The notes beneath the pieces are model-generated. The model was given only the letters and a program-made list of their open reading frames with translations. It ran no database searches and was not told the origin of the DNA. This document shows positions 49,601 to 55,760 of a DNA stretch of 64,000 nucleotides, piece by piece. Within the stretch, counting starts at the first letter, position 1. Each line of letters begins with the position of its first letter. The stretch is from positions 434,001 to 498,000 of the forward strand of contig NZ_JAFBIT010000002.1 of assembly GCF_021531715.1 (NCBI RefSeq), read 5' to 3'. Source of the stretch: Anaeromassilibacillus senegalensis (lineage in GTDB: Bacteria; Bacillota; Clostridia; Oscillospirales; Acutalibacteraceae). The translations under genes were made by a program, and so were the position numbers.

Positions 49601-49681
49601 GGCCCCGTCCTCTGCGCCCATCTTGGCGCGGCGCTCCGCCTCCAGAATCTCCTCCAGTGAAAATCTGTTGTCTGCGCTCAT
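46667..49681 (-). CDS. P-type ATPase-like membrane protein lacking the catalytic motif, with long disordered N-terminus
   Basis: 1004 residues. Residues 1 to about 445 are cytoplasmic, highly charged and Pro/Glu/Lys rich (KRGRKEKKEKRGFFARRKEKK; many VPEVSEDS-like stretches). Then about four helices (LATGVSAGVLILASLIG, IGYTIVSLIFLLVAIGFC, VASVAVLVQTICTLFF, LYAGIAAGILFLNTLG), a soluble part, two more helices, and a region aligned by pattern to a P1B-ATPase: where DKTGTLT is expected there is VLVDSADLFPRGTV (about 720-733). The N domain is kept (GGGVVGVVDGREILIGSRTLL, about 790-810; GNRQILYVAADG), but TGDN is replaced by VRSTDAN and GDGxND is absent. Two C-terminal helices close it. ATG 49681, downstream of rlmB. 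Probably a non-pumping scaffold or regulator. Confidence 0.8.
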   Translation of the reverse strand: MSADNRFSLEEILEAERRAKMGAEDGAETEYVPTPAGKPRISTETEELPDLKLEAEPVPVETVEEHYTEAEREEEPKRGRKEKKEKRGFFARRKEKKQKDDFDAAEDMYYGIQLKPIDEYTRGFDATGEISLQAEGFKKLFDENTAELDDEVAKNFDRLQKERRRRVAEAVENAGVDIDEVENELGIVAPVPVSAFAGDPYAKQHGIDIEKDADGDNLPGFQKAMLQDAQTRTMEIKLDLENETFGVQQAKVVPEVSEDSVRRILETVQDKPAAQEPAAEEPVEVPSVHIVPQKPKTAPVREFTDVSSFSEEEKPETEVKEPEAPKAEQERPEEETKTEAPAPEEVPARISTPVTDVTQYRKRDLPVHIINADVLQSALLSEARIYSEDSNTSAAAGVRRLKIRFGDDPERGEAPETTEEPENEDELIDDYTGPADAKSVSHDLRATMRELTIRMLATGVSAGVLILASLIGEAGFGPDNTVAGSAIGYTIVSLIFLLVAIGFCAKTILNGLRALIEFRANSDSAAAVASVAVLVQTICTLFFSDLLATGKIHLYAGIAAGILFLNTLGKLTMVRRIHSNFRFVASREQKYAVRIFDDYNTSLKLAGSSVVSQPAIAYQQKTGFLKRFLQISYEPDPAETASQALAPVGLVSSLLLCVVALIITKDAALAITALAASCCVCVAMTNMLAVNLPVSRLSHRLRRSGAMVSGYEGIKRMSAANAVLVDSADLFPRGTVVLNGVKPFVEEGLEDAVLAAGTLMQALGGPLCGVFEQVFSEHEGELPEVEKAHYEAGGGVVGVVDGREILIGSRTLLKAHNIEAPEQSLESKYTTGNRQILYVAADGVLCAMFILTYNADRKKKAEIQELEMNGVSLLVRSTDANLTPQFLARLFGIDASAINVIGASTDGACDRLVTGTTGRADAYAATKGRVESMMSIVSACIDEKKNISFIVAMQNAAVVIGFVLVAFLTFIAGVSQISTFTLCIYELFWIAAAVILPKFKNKVK

Positions 49682-49732
49682 ATCTTCGACCACTTTCCTT
49701 TCTTTCGACAGCTTGTGGTTCCTGCTTGCTCT

Positions 49733-50503
49733 TTATGCTTTTCCGTTTTTCGCCGGGATGCCTGCCCGCTGCCGCGCGATTTCATAGCAAAGAATGCCGC
49801 AGGCAACCGAGGCGTTCAGCGAATTGATTTTCCCCTTCATCGGCAGGGAAACGATAAAATCGGATTTCTCCTTTACAAGGCGCGAGACGCCGAAGCCCTC
49901 CGAGCCGACAACGAGCGCCGCCGGGCCGCTGAAATCGGTCTGGCACCAGTCGGCGCCGTCCATATCCGCCGTATAGACCCACACGCCGCGCGCCTTGATC
50001 TCATCGAGAAACGCGGCGATGTTCGGCACGCGCGCGACCGGCAGATACTCCACCGCGCCCGCCGAGGCCTTGCCGACCGCGGCCGTCAGCCCGACGCTGC
50101 GGCGCTTCGGAATCACGACGCCGTGCGCGCCCGCGCATTCTGCCGTGCGGAGGATCGCGCCGAGGTTATGCGGATCCGCGATCTCGTCGCAGACGATGAT
50201 AAACGGCGCTTCACCGCGGCTTTCGGCCAACGCGAAGATGTCCTCGACCTCGGAGAAAGCATGCACCGCCGCCACCGCCGCGACGCCCTGGTGGTTTGCG
50301 CCGCCGCACATGGCGTCCAGCTTTTTCGGATCGGCTTCCTTCACCGTGACGCCCGCCTGCTTCGCCATGCGGAGAATCGCGCTGATCGAGCCGGTCTTAT
50401 CGCCGCGCCGCACATAGAGGCTGTCGATCGGCCTGCCCGCGCGCAGGGCCTCCGTGACGGCGTTGCGGCCCGCGATGACATCTTTTTCTCTTTCGTTTTC
50501 CAT
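49733..50503 (-). CDS. rlmB: 23S rRNA (guanosine-2'-O)-methyltransferase RlmB (TrmH family)
   Basis: 256 residues, SPOUT methyltransferase. N-terminal substrate-binding domain (DVIAGRNAVTEALRAGRPID), then the knot motifs: DEIADPHNLGAILRTAECAGAHG (about 106-128), LVVGSEGFGVSRLVKEKSDF (about 195-214), VSLPMKGKINSLNASVACGI (about 216-235). ATG 50503 follows AAAGGGAAAAAGG. Promoter predicted at 50566-50595. The P-type-ATPase-like gene follows by about 50 bases on the same strand. Confidence 0.93.
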   Translation of the reverse strand: MENEREKDVIAGRNAVTEALRAGRPIDSLYVRRGDKTGSISAILRMAKQAGVTVKEADPKKLDAMCGGANHQGVAAVAAVHAFSEVEDIFALAESRGEAPFIIVCDEIADPHNLGAILRTAECAGAHGVVIPKRRSVGLTAAVGKASAGAVEYLPVARVPNIAAFLDEIKARGVWVYTADMDGADWCQTDFSGPAALVVGSEGFGVSRLVKEKSDFIVSLPMKGKINSLNASVACGILCYEIARQRAGIPAKNGKA

Positions 50504-50792
50504 GAAGATGACCTTTTTCCCTTTCCGAAACGCGCCTTTTGCGCATACTTTCGCAATATAAGCTGATTATAGCATATTTCGGCCCCATATTGCAACTCAT
50601 CCGCGGAATTTGATGACTTTTCCGCCGGACAAAAATCGCCCGGCTTCGCCGCAAATTTGCTTTTTCAGGTTGAGTTCGCATAAATATGCATCATTTGTGT
50701 ATTTTTCTCCGATGGACGGCACTATACGCTCTGTAATACGGTGTAGGACGCGCCGGTTGACATAACGGCTGTTCAAAGTTTTCCCAGCCGGC

Positions 50793-50930
50793 TGTGGAAA
50801 ACTCTGTGGAAAGTGTTAAAAACCCGCTTTGCGGGCCGATTTCGATTTCCACAGCTTTTCACAACGCCGATTTTTATGTAAACGCATGGCGGATAATCGC
50901 GTTTTTTCTCCGATTTTGCTCTGTGGACAA
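50793..50930. promoter_or_regulatory. Cluster of DnaA-box-like 9-mers
   Basis: TGTGGAAAA (50793-50801), TGTGGAAAG (50805-50813), ATTTCCACA (50845-50853), CTTTTCACA (50855-50863) and TGTGGACAA (50922-50930). Against TGTGGATAA/TTATCCACA the first, third and fifth differ at one or two positions, the others at two. Five in 138 bases, in both orientations, next to AT-rich DNA. Confidence 0.35.
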
Positions 50931-51082
50931 ATTGTAAACGCCGTGTAAAATCAGGCCAAAAAGCCTTGTAGATGCAAAAATTCCCGCACCTACATCTGGT
51001 GTTTTTTAAAGAAAAACGGTTTTAATTCCCGTGGGGAATCAATTCTGTTTTTGCCTCTGCGCGTGGATTGCGCCCTGTAAAA

Positions 51083-51140
51083 AATTGCGCGGCGCAATTC
51101 GGGAAAAGCGGTTGTATTTTCCCCGGGAATCGTGTAGAAT
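51083..51140 (+). promoter_or_regulatory. DUF6062-ogg promoter with adjacent palindrome
   Basis: TTGTAT (51112-51117), 17 bases, TAGAAT (51135-51140). A perfect palindrome AATTGCGC-G-GCGCAATT (51083-51099) lies 12 bases upstream of the -35 box, a position suited to an activator or a repressor site. The 5' leader is about 150 bases. Confidence 0.6.
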
Positions 51141-51297
51141 GGAAAAAGAGCGTAGAAAGTTCGGCTCCCGCCGGTTGATTTTGGTTGTGCCTCACAAAAT
51201 TTCCCACTTGGGTGCAGCACAGACCGCCGAAAACCGCGACGCGGCGCCGGCCGAATAAAAATCCGGAATATGCACAGTTTTGAAAGGATGAAACACG

Positions 51298-52008
51298 ATG
51301 CGTGAAGATATTTGCTCGATCCCGATCAGTGAAATTTTTGAGCCGAAGGACGGCTGCCCGTTCTGCCGGATGCGCGACATGCTGGAGGACCGCATGGCGA
51401 CGTACATCACCGGCGCGGCGATGATGGAGCCGGACGTGCGCGTGGAAACGAACCGCCTCGGCTTCTGCAAGGACCACTTTGAGATGATTCTGCAGCGCGG
51501 CAGCCGCCTCTCCGTGGCGCTGATCCTCGAGAGCCTGCTCGCGGAGATCGGAACCGATATTTTCCCGGACGAGCCGAAAACGCCGCTTAAAAAGGTACTC
51601 GCCGCCGCGGACCGCCGCCGGCACTCCTGCTTTGTCTGCGAAAACGTGAACAAAAACATGGAACATCTAAGCGCGACGGTCATCAAGCTCTGGCAGAACG
51701 AGCCGGAGTTCCGCGCGCTGTACGCTGACCAGACGCACATCTGCCTCGACCATTACAGCTTCATTTTAAGCGCCGCGCAAAAGATGCCGAAGAAGAATTT
51801 CATCCCGTTCGCGGCGGAGACGAAGCGCCTTGCGAAGAACTATCTCGACACCGTGAAGGCCGACACGACGCATTTCTGCCGGATGTTTGACTACCGCAAC
51901 AAGGACGGCGACTGGGGCAACTCGCGCGACGCGATCGAGCGCTCCATCACGTACATCACGGGGCGCGTGCCGAGCGTGACGACGAAAACCGAGGGCAAGA
52001 ACCGGTGA
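51298..52008 (+). CDS. DUF6062 family protein
   Basis: 236 residues. Two similar metal-binding modules: GCPFCRMRDMLEDR with GFCKDHFEMIL (about 17-64), and SCFVCENVNKNM with HICLDHYSFIL (about 112-160). Each gives CxxC plus CxxH, so two zinc or Fe-S sites are likely. Otherwise helical. ATG 51298 follows GAAAGGATG. Widespread in gut Clostridia; function unknown. The OGG-type glycosylase gene overlaps its stop (GTGA), linking the two. Confidence 0.88.
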   Translation: MREDICSIPISEIFEPKDGCPFCRMRDMLEDRMATYITGAAMMEPDVRVETNRLGFCKDHFEMILQRGSRLSVALILESLLAEIGTDIFPDEPKTPLKKVLAAADRRRHSCFVCENVNKNMEHLSATVIKLWQNEPEFRALYADQTHICLDHYSFILSAAQKMPKKNFIPFAAETKRLAKNYLDTVKADTTHFCRMFDYRNKDGDWGNSRDAIERSITYITGRVPSVTTKTEGKNR

Positions 52009-52835
52009 TCCGCTTCACCCCGCCCGACGGCTCGCTCGACCTTGCCCAGACGCTCGACTGCGGGCAGGCGTTCCGATGGCGTCCCGTTTTACGCCCGAAC
52101 AGCGTTGATGCGTGGCGCGGCGTCGCGTTTTCCCGCGTGCTCGAAGTCTGGACGGACGGGGACACGCTGTGCCTCGACTGCACGCAGGCAGAATTTGACG
52201 AAATCTGGTTCTCCTATTTTGATTTTCAGACCGACTATGCCGAAATGCGCGCGTCGCTCGCCGGGCTACACCCCGTTTTGCGCGACGCGGTGCGGTTTGC
52301 ACCAGGTATCCGCGTCCTGCGGCAGGAGCCGTGGGAGGCGCTGTGCGCGTTTATTATCTCCCAGAACAACAACATTCCGCGCATCAAGGGCATTCTGGAG
52401 CGCCTGTGCATGCTGCTCGGTGAGCCGATTGCCGCGAACGGCGAAACGCTTTATGCCTTTCCCACCGCCGAGCGCCTTGCCGCCTGCACCTTAGAGACAC
52501 TGCAGCCGCTGCGCGCGGGCTTTCGCGCCAAATATCTGCTCGACGCCGCCCGCCGCGTCTCAAGCGGTGAAATTGACCTCGAAGCCGTGCGCCGCATGCC
52601 GGTTTGCGACGCGCGCGCCGTTTTGCAGACGATTCTCGGCGTCGGGCCGAAGGTCGCCGACTGCGCGCTGCTCTACGGCCTGCACCGCACCGAATGCTTT
52701 CCGATGGATGTCTGGATGAAGCGCGCCATGACGCTGCTGCCCGGCGTCACGCCCGAAGCGCTCGGCGACGCCGCCGGTATCGCCCAACAGTACATTTTCC
52801 ACTATGCCCGCCTCCATCCGGAGCTGTTCGGGTGA
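52005..52835 (+). CDS. 8-oxoguanine DNA glycosylase (OGG1 type)
   Basis: 276 residues. Bifunctional glycosylase/lyase of the HhH-GPD superfamily, removing oxidised guanine. N-terminal beta domain (LDLAQTLDCGQAFRWRPV), helical core (EPWEALCAFIISQNNNIPRIKGILERLC, about 108-135), HhH hairpin TILGVGPKVADCALLYG (about 208-224) with the expected catalytic Lys in GPK and Asp in FPMDVWMKRAM (about 235). GTG start inside the DUF6062 stop. Ends one base before the stop of the convergent TetR gene. Confidence 0.93.
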   Translation: MIRFTPPDGSLDLAQTLDCGQAFRWRPVLRPNSVDAWRGVAFSRVLEVWTDGDTLCLDCTQAEFDEIWFSYFDFQTDYAEMRASLAGLHPVLRDAVRFAPGIRVLRQEPWEALCAFIISQNNNIPRIKGILERLCMLLGEPIAANGETLYAFPTAERLAACTLETLQPLRAGFRAKYLLDAARRVSSGEIDLEAVRRMPVCDARAVLQTILGVGPKVADCALLYGLHRTECFPMDVWMKRAMTLLPGVTPEALGDAAGIAQQYIFHYARLHPELFG

Positions 52836-52836
52836 C

Positions 52837-53427
52837 TCACCACCTGTCATACTGTGGGACGGGGAGGTTTTCGGGGATCGCAGGCAGGCTATGCATGAGG
52901 ATTTCCACGAGCGCCTCGGGCGTTTCGGCACAGTCATACTCGAGCCACCGGCGCACCACCGCCAGAAATCCCGATTTGACAAAATCAAAATGGTAGACCA
53001 TCTGATGCTCGGATTCCACGCCGAGCTGCCGGAAGTAAGGCTTGAAGACCGTCTCAAAAACGGTCTGAAAGTCTTTTTCTGTTTTTGCCATCCCCACGCT
53101 GGAAAGATAGGCGCGGTAAAAGACGGCATTTTCCCGCACGTGGCGCAGGGTGACAAGCGCATACTCCTCCGAAAAGAAGTAGGGCGATTGGATCTGCGCC
53201 CTCTCGATATCCTGCAAAGCGGCTTGACGCACCTCATAGCTCATCGCGTCAAGCAGGTCGTAGACATCCTTATAGTGCAGGTAAAACGACGAGCGGTTGA
53301 TACCGACGTGCGCACAGATCTCCTGCACTGTAATCTTGGTGATCTCCCGCTCAGACAGCGCCGAAAGAAAGTATTCCCGTATTCTCCTGTCGGTTTCCTG
53401 AAACCGCTGGTTGTTTTTCTGATTCAT
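52837..53427 (-). CDS. TetR/AcrR-family regulator
   Basis: 196 residues. HTH: RRIREYFLSALSEREITKITVQEICAHVGINRSSFYLHYKDVYDLLDAM (about 14-62), with the family's typical IT.xxIc..agv..stFY.hy. The ligand domain (TLRHVRENAVFYRAYLS, FVKSGFLAVVRRWLEYDC) resembles the TetR C_11/DhaS-like group. Divergent from a MATE gene, so it most likely represses that pump via the operators at 53451-53525. Confidence 0.93.
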   Translation of the reverse strand: MNQKNNQRFQETDRRIREYFLSALSEREITKITVQEICAHVGINRSSFYLHYKDVYDLLDAMSYEVRQAALQDIERAQIQSPYFFSEEYALVTLRHVRENAVFYRAYLSSVGMAKTEKDFQTVFETVFKPYFRQLGVESEHQMVYHFDFVKSGFLAVVRRWLEYDCAETPEALVEILMHSLPAIPENLPVPQYDRW

Positions 53428-53450
53428 CCGCTTCTCCTTTCTCGATTAAC

Positions 53451-53525
53451 ACAACATATGTATTGTAATTGATGGTTGAACCCGGTTTATTCCCATGCTA
53501 TGCTTTAAATAAACAATCGTTGTTT
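53451..53525. promoter_or_regulatory. TetR-MATE intergenic promoter and operators
   Basis: MATE promoter TTGAAC (53476-53481), 17 bases, TATGCT (53499-53504). Perfect dyad AAACAA-TCG-TTGTTT at 53511-53525 covers the expected transcription start, ideal for repression. A second dyad ACAA-N8-TTGT at 53451-53466 lies nearer the TetR gene and may serve autoregulation. Confidence 0.7.
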
Positions 53526-53574
53526 TAATCATAGCACCAACCGCACTGAAAAGCAACAGGAAGGAAGAAACCGT

Positions 53575-54915
53575 ATGAAAAGCACCGTATTCTTTGAAAA
53601 AGGCTCTGTGTGGAAGGCGATCTTCAAAATGAGTCTTCCCACCATCGCCGTCATGCTCGTCACGATCGTCTACAACATGGCGGATCTGATCTTCGTCGGG
53701 CAGACCGGCGACGCTGCGCAGGTGGCGGCCGTTTCGCTGGCTTCGCCGTTCTTTCTGCTGCAAATGACGCTCGGCACGCTGATCGGCGGCGGTGGCTGCA
53801 CCGCGATCTCCACGGCGCTCGGCGCAAAGGACACAGACCGCGTCAAAGCGTGCTCCGGCGCGTGCGCGGCGCTCTGTCTTATGAGCGGCGTGCTGCTCGG
53901 CAGCGCGATGCTGCTTTTCCCCGACGCTTTCCTGCGTCTTTTCGGCGCGGACAGTGCAACCTGGCAGTTTACGAAGGACTATCTGCTCGTGCTTGCGGTC
54001 GGCACACCGACCGTCGTGTTCTCAAGCGCCTTTGCAAACCTCGTGCGCGCCGAAGGCGCTGTCAAGGAAGCGGTGCTGTTCAACGGCCTCGGCACGGTCA
54101 CGAACATCGTCCTCGATCCGATTCTGATCTCCGGCTGCAAGATGGGCGTGCAGGGCGCGGCCGTCGCGACGGTGCTCGGCAACCTTTTTTCCGCCGCTGC
54201 GCTGCTCTGTTACCTGCGCCGCGGACGCACTATGCTGACGCTGAACCCGAAGCACGCGTTCCGCCGCAAGCAGGTATTCTGGCAGGTGCTGGGGCTCGGC
54301 GTACCCGGTTCCATCAGCAACCTGCTGATGGGCATGACCAACACGATCACCAACAACCTCGCGATTACCTACGGCGCGGGCGTTGTGGCGGCGATGGGCG
54401 TCGGCGGCAAGGCGGGCATGATCGTCGCGATGATCGAGATGGCATTCTGTCTCGGCGTGCAGCCGATGATTGCCTATAATTACGGCGCGGGCAACACGGC
54501 GCGCACACGGGAAATCATCCGGAAAACCGGCGTGCTCGTCGTGCTCTCCGGCACGGTACTGACCGCCGCCTGCTTTTGGCTCCGGTTGCCGATCGCCCGG
54601 CTGTTCCTGCAGGACGAGACGCTGCTCGCGCAGAGCGCGCACATCATGACGATCGGGCTGATCGGGATGCCGCTGCTCGGGGTGTATTATCTTGGCGTGA
54701 ATGTGCTGCAATCCGTGGGACAGGCGCTGCAGGCGACGGTGCTTTCCGTCTTCCGGCAGGGGCTGTGCTTTGTGCCGATGCTTCTTTTGCTGCACGCGCT
54801 CTTCGGCATGGAGGGACTGTTCTGGGCGGCACCCGTTACGGATCTGCTCGCCGTCGTGCTTGCCGTCGTGTGGTTGTTTCAAGCAAAAAAACGGCTGGCT
54901 GCGCCTGCCCCGTAA
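53575..54915 (+). CDS. MATE family efflux transporter controlled by TetR
   Basis: 446 residues, twelve helices. Conserved: MSLPTIAVMLVTIVYNMADLIFVGQTGD (about 19-46), LGTLIGGGGCTAISTALG (about 66-83), NLVRAEGAVKEAVLFNGLG (about 155-173) and GVQPMIAYNYGAGNT (about 292-306). Belongs to the DinF/MepA-like group. ATG 53575 follows AGGAAGG. Probably exports the compound sensed by the divergent TetR. Confidence 0.94.
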   Translation: MKSTVFFEKGSVWKAIFKMSLPTIAVMLVTIVYNMADLIFVGQTGDAAQVAAVSLASPFFLLQMTLGTLIGGGGCTAISTALGAKDTDRVKACSGACAALCLMSGVLLGSAMLLFPDAFLRLFGADSATWQFTKDYLLVLAVGTPTVVFSSAFANLVRAEGAVKEAVLFNGLGTVTNIVLDPILISGCKMGVQGAAVATVLGNLFSAAALLCYLRRGRTMLTLNPKHAFRRKQVFWQVLGLGVPGSISNLLMGMTNTITNNLAITYGAGVVAAMGVGGKAGMIVAMIEMAFCLGVQPMIAYNYGAGNTARTREIIRKTGVLVVLSGTVLTAACFWLRLPIARLFLQDETLLAQSAHIMTIGLIGMPLLGVYYLGVNVLQSVGQALQATVLSVFRQGLCFVPMLLLLHALFGMEGLFWAAPVTDLLAVVLAVVWLFQAKKRLAAPAP

Positions 54916-55033
54916 AATAAATTTCCTTCCGTATTCACAGTCTGTTTACTGTTTTGCGCTTTGAATCTGCTATACTGAAGCCGGGAGAAAAGATAACGAA
55001 GAGAGACAACCGGAGAAATGTGAGGGACAGAAC

Positions 55034-55738
55034 GTGAGTGCATTCGTACATTTTGAAGACGTGACCAAGATTTATAGGACCGGCGACGTGGAGGTTCGGG
55101 CGTTGTCCGGCGCGAGCTTTGAGATCGAAAAAGGCGAATTCTGCGTGATCGTCGGCGAATCCGGCGCGGGCAAGACAACGCTTCTGAACATTCTGGGCGG
55201 CATGGACACGCTGACGAGCGGCCGCGTGCTGATGGACGGCGTGGAAATCAGCAGCTTTAATCGCACGAAGCTCGAGAACTACCGCCGGTTCGACATCGGC
55301 TTTGTGTTCCAGTTTTACAATCTGATTCCGAATCTGACCGCGCTCGAGAACGTCGAAATCGCGGCGCAGCTCTGCCCGGAACACATCCCGGCCGACGAGG
55401 TGCTCCGCGCCGTGGGGCTCGGGCACCGCATGGATAACTTCCCGGCGCAGCTTTCCGGCGGCGAGCAGCAGCGCGTTTCCATCGCCCGCGCGCTCGCGAA
55501 GAAGCCGAAGCTGCTTTTGTGCGACGAGCCGACCGGCGCGCTCGATTACGAGACGGGCAAATCGATTTTAAAACTTCTTCAGGACACCTGCCGCCGCGAC
55601 GGCATGACCGTCGTTATCATCACGCACAACGCCGCGCTTTCCGCGATGGCGGACCGCATCATCCGCGTCAAGAGCGGACAGATCCATTCCGTGCGCCTGA
55701 ACGACCATATCGTGCCGGTCGAGCAGATCGAATGGTAA
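55034..55738 (+). CDS. ABC transporter ATP-binding protein (MacB/LolD type)
   Basis: 234 residues. Walker [17 protein letters not shown] (about 42-57), Q-loop [18 protein letters not shown] (about 93), signature [17 protein letters not shown] (about 139-155), Walker [13 protein letters not shown] (about 161-172), H-loop [10 protein letters not shown] (about 195). GTG start with GAGGG eight bases upstream; [14 protein letters not shown] is the normal N-terminus. Paired with the FtsX-like permease gene 22 bases downstream; together they form a mechanotransmission-type ABC system rather than a classic importer. Confidence 0.95.
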   Translation: MSAFVHFEDVTKIYRTGDVEVRALSGASFEIEKGEFCVIVGESGAGKTTLLNILGGMDTLTSGRVLMDGVEISSFNRTKLENYRRFDIGFVFQFYNLIPNLTALENVEIAAQLCPEHIPADEVLRAVGLGHRMDNFPAQLSGGEQQRVSIARALAKKPKLLLCDEPTGALDYETGKSILKLLQDTCRRDGMTVVIITHNAALSAMADRIIRVKSGQIHSVRLNDHIVPVEQIEW

Positions 55739-55760
55739 CGCGGGAGGGCGGTGAATACGC

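Larger units (their letters stand above)
50504..51297. other. Long intergenic region (794 bases)
   Basis: Longest gene-free stretch, AT-richer than the rest, between divergent rlmB (-) and the DUF6062 gene (+). It holds the rlmB promoter (- strand TTGCAA, 18 bases, TATAAT at 50566-50595), a cluster of DnaA-box-like 9-mers (50793-50930), small hairpins such as CCCGC/GCGGG near 50825 and ATTCCC/GGGAAT at 51025-51039, and the promoter region of the DUF6062 gene. I see no open frame with a ribosome binding site and no RNA family I recognise. Confidence 0.6.

Noticed and set aside
47948-49660. 570-residue open frame antisense to the P-type-ATPase-like gene
   Set aside because: Arises opposite the low-complexity charged arm; no start signal or domain.
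50740-51060. A structured small RNA in the long gap
   Set aside because: No promoter-terminator pair could be assembled; the GGTTGACA at 50756 has no -10 box at the right distance.
50504-51297. Chromosomal origin of replication
   Set aside because: No dnaA, dnaN, recF or rpmH nearby, boxes are imperfect, and genes on both sides are not consistently oriented; kept only as a DnaA-box cluster.
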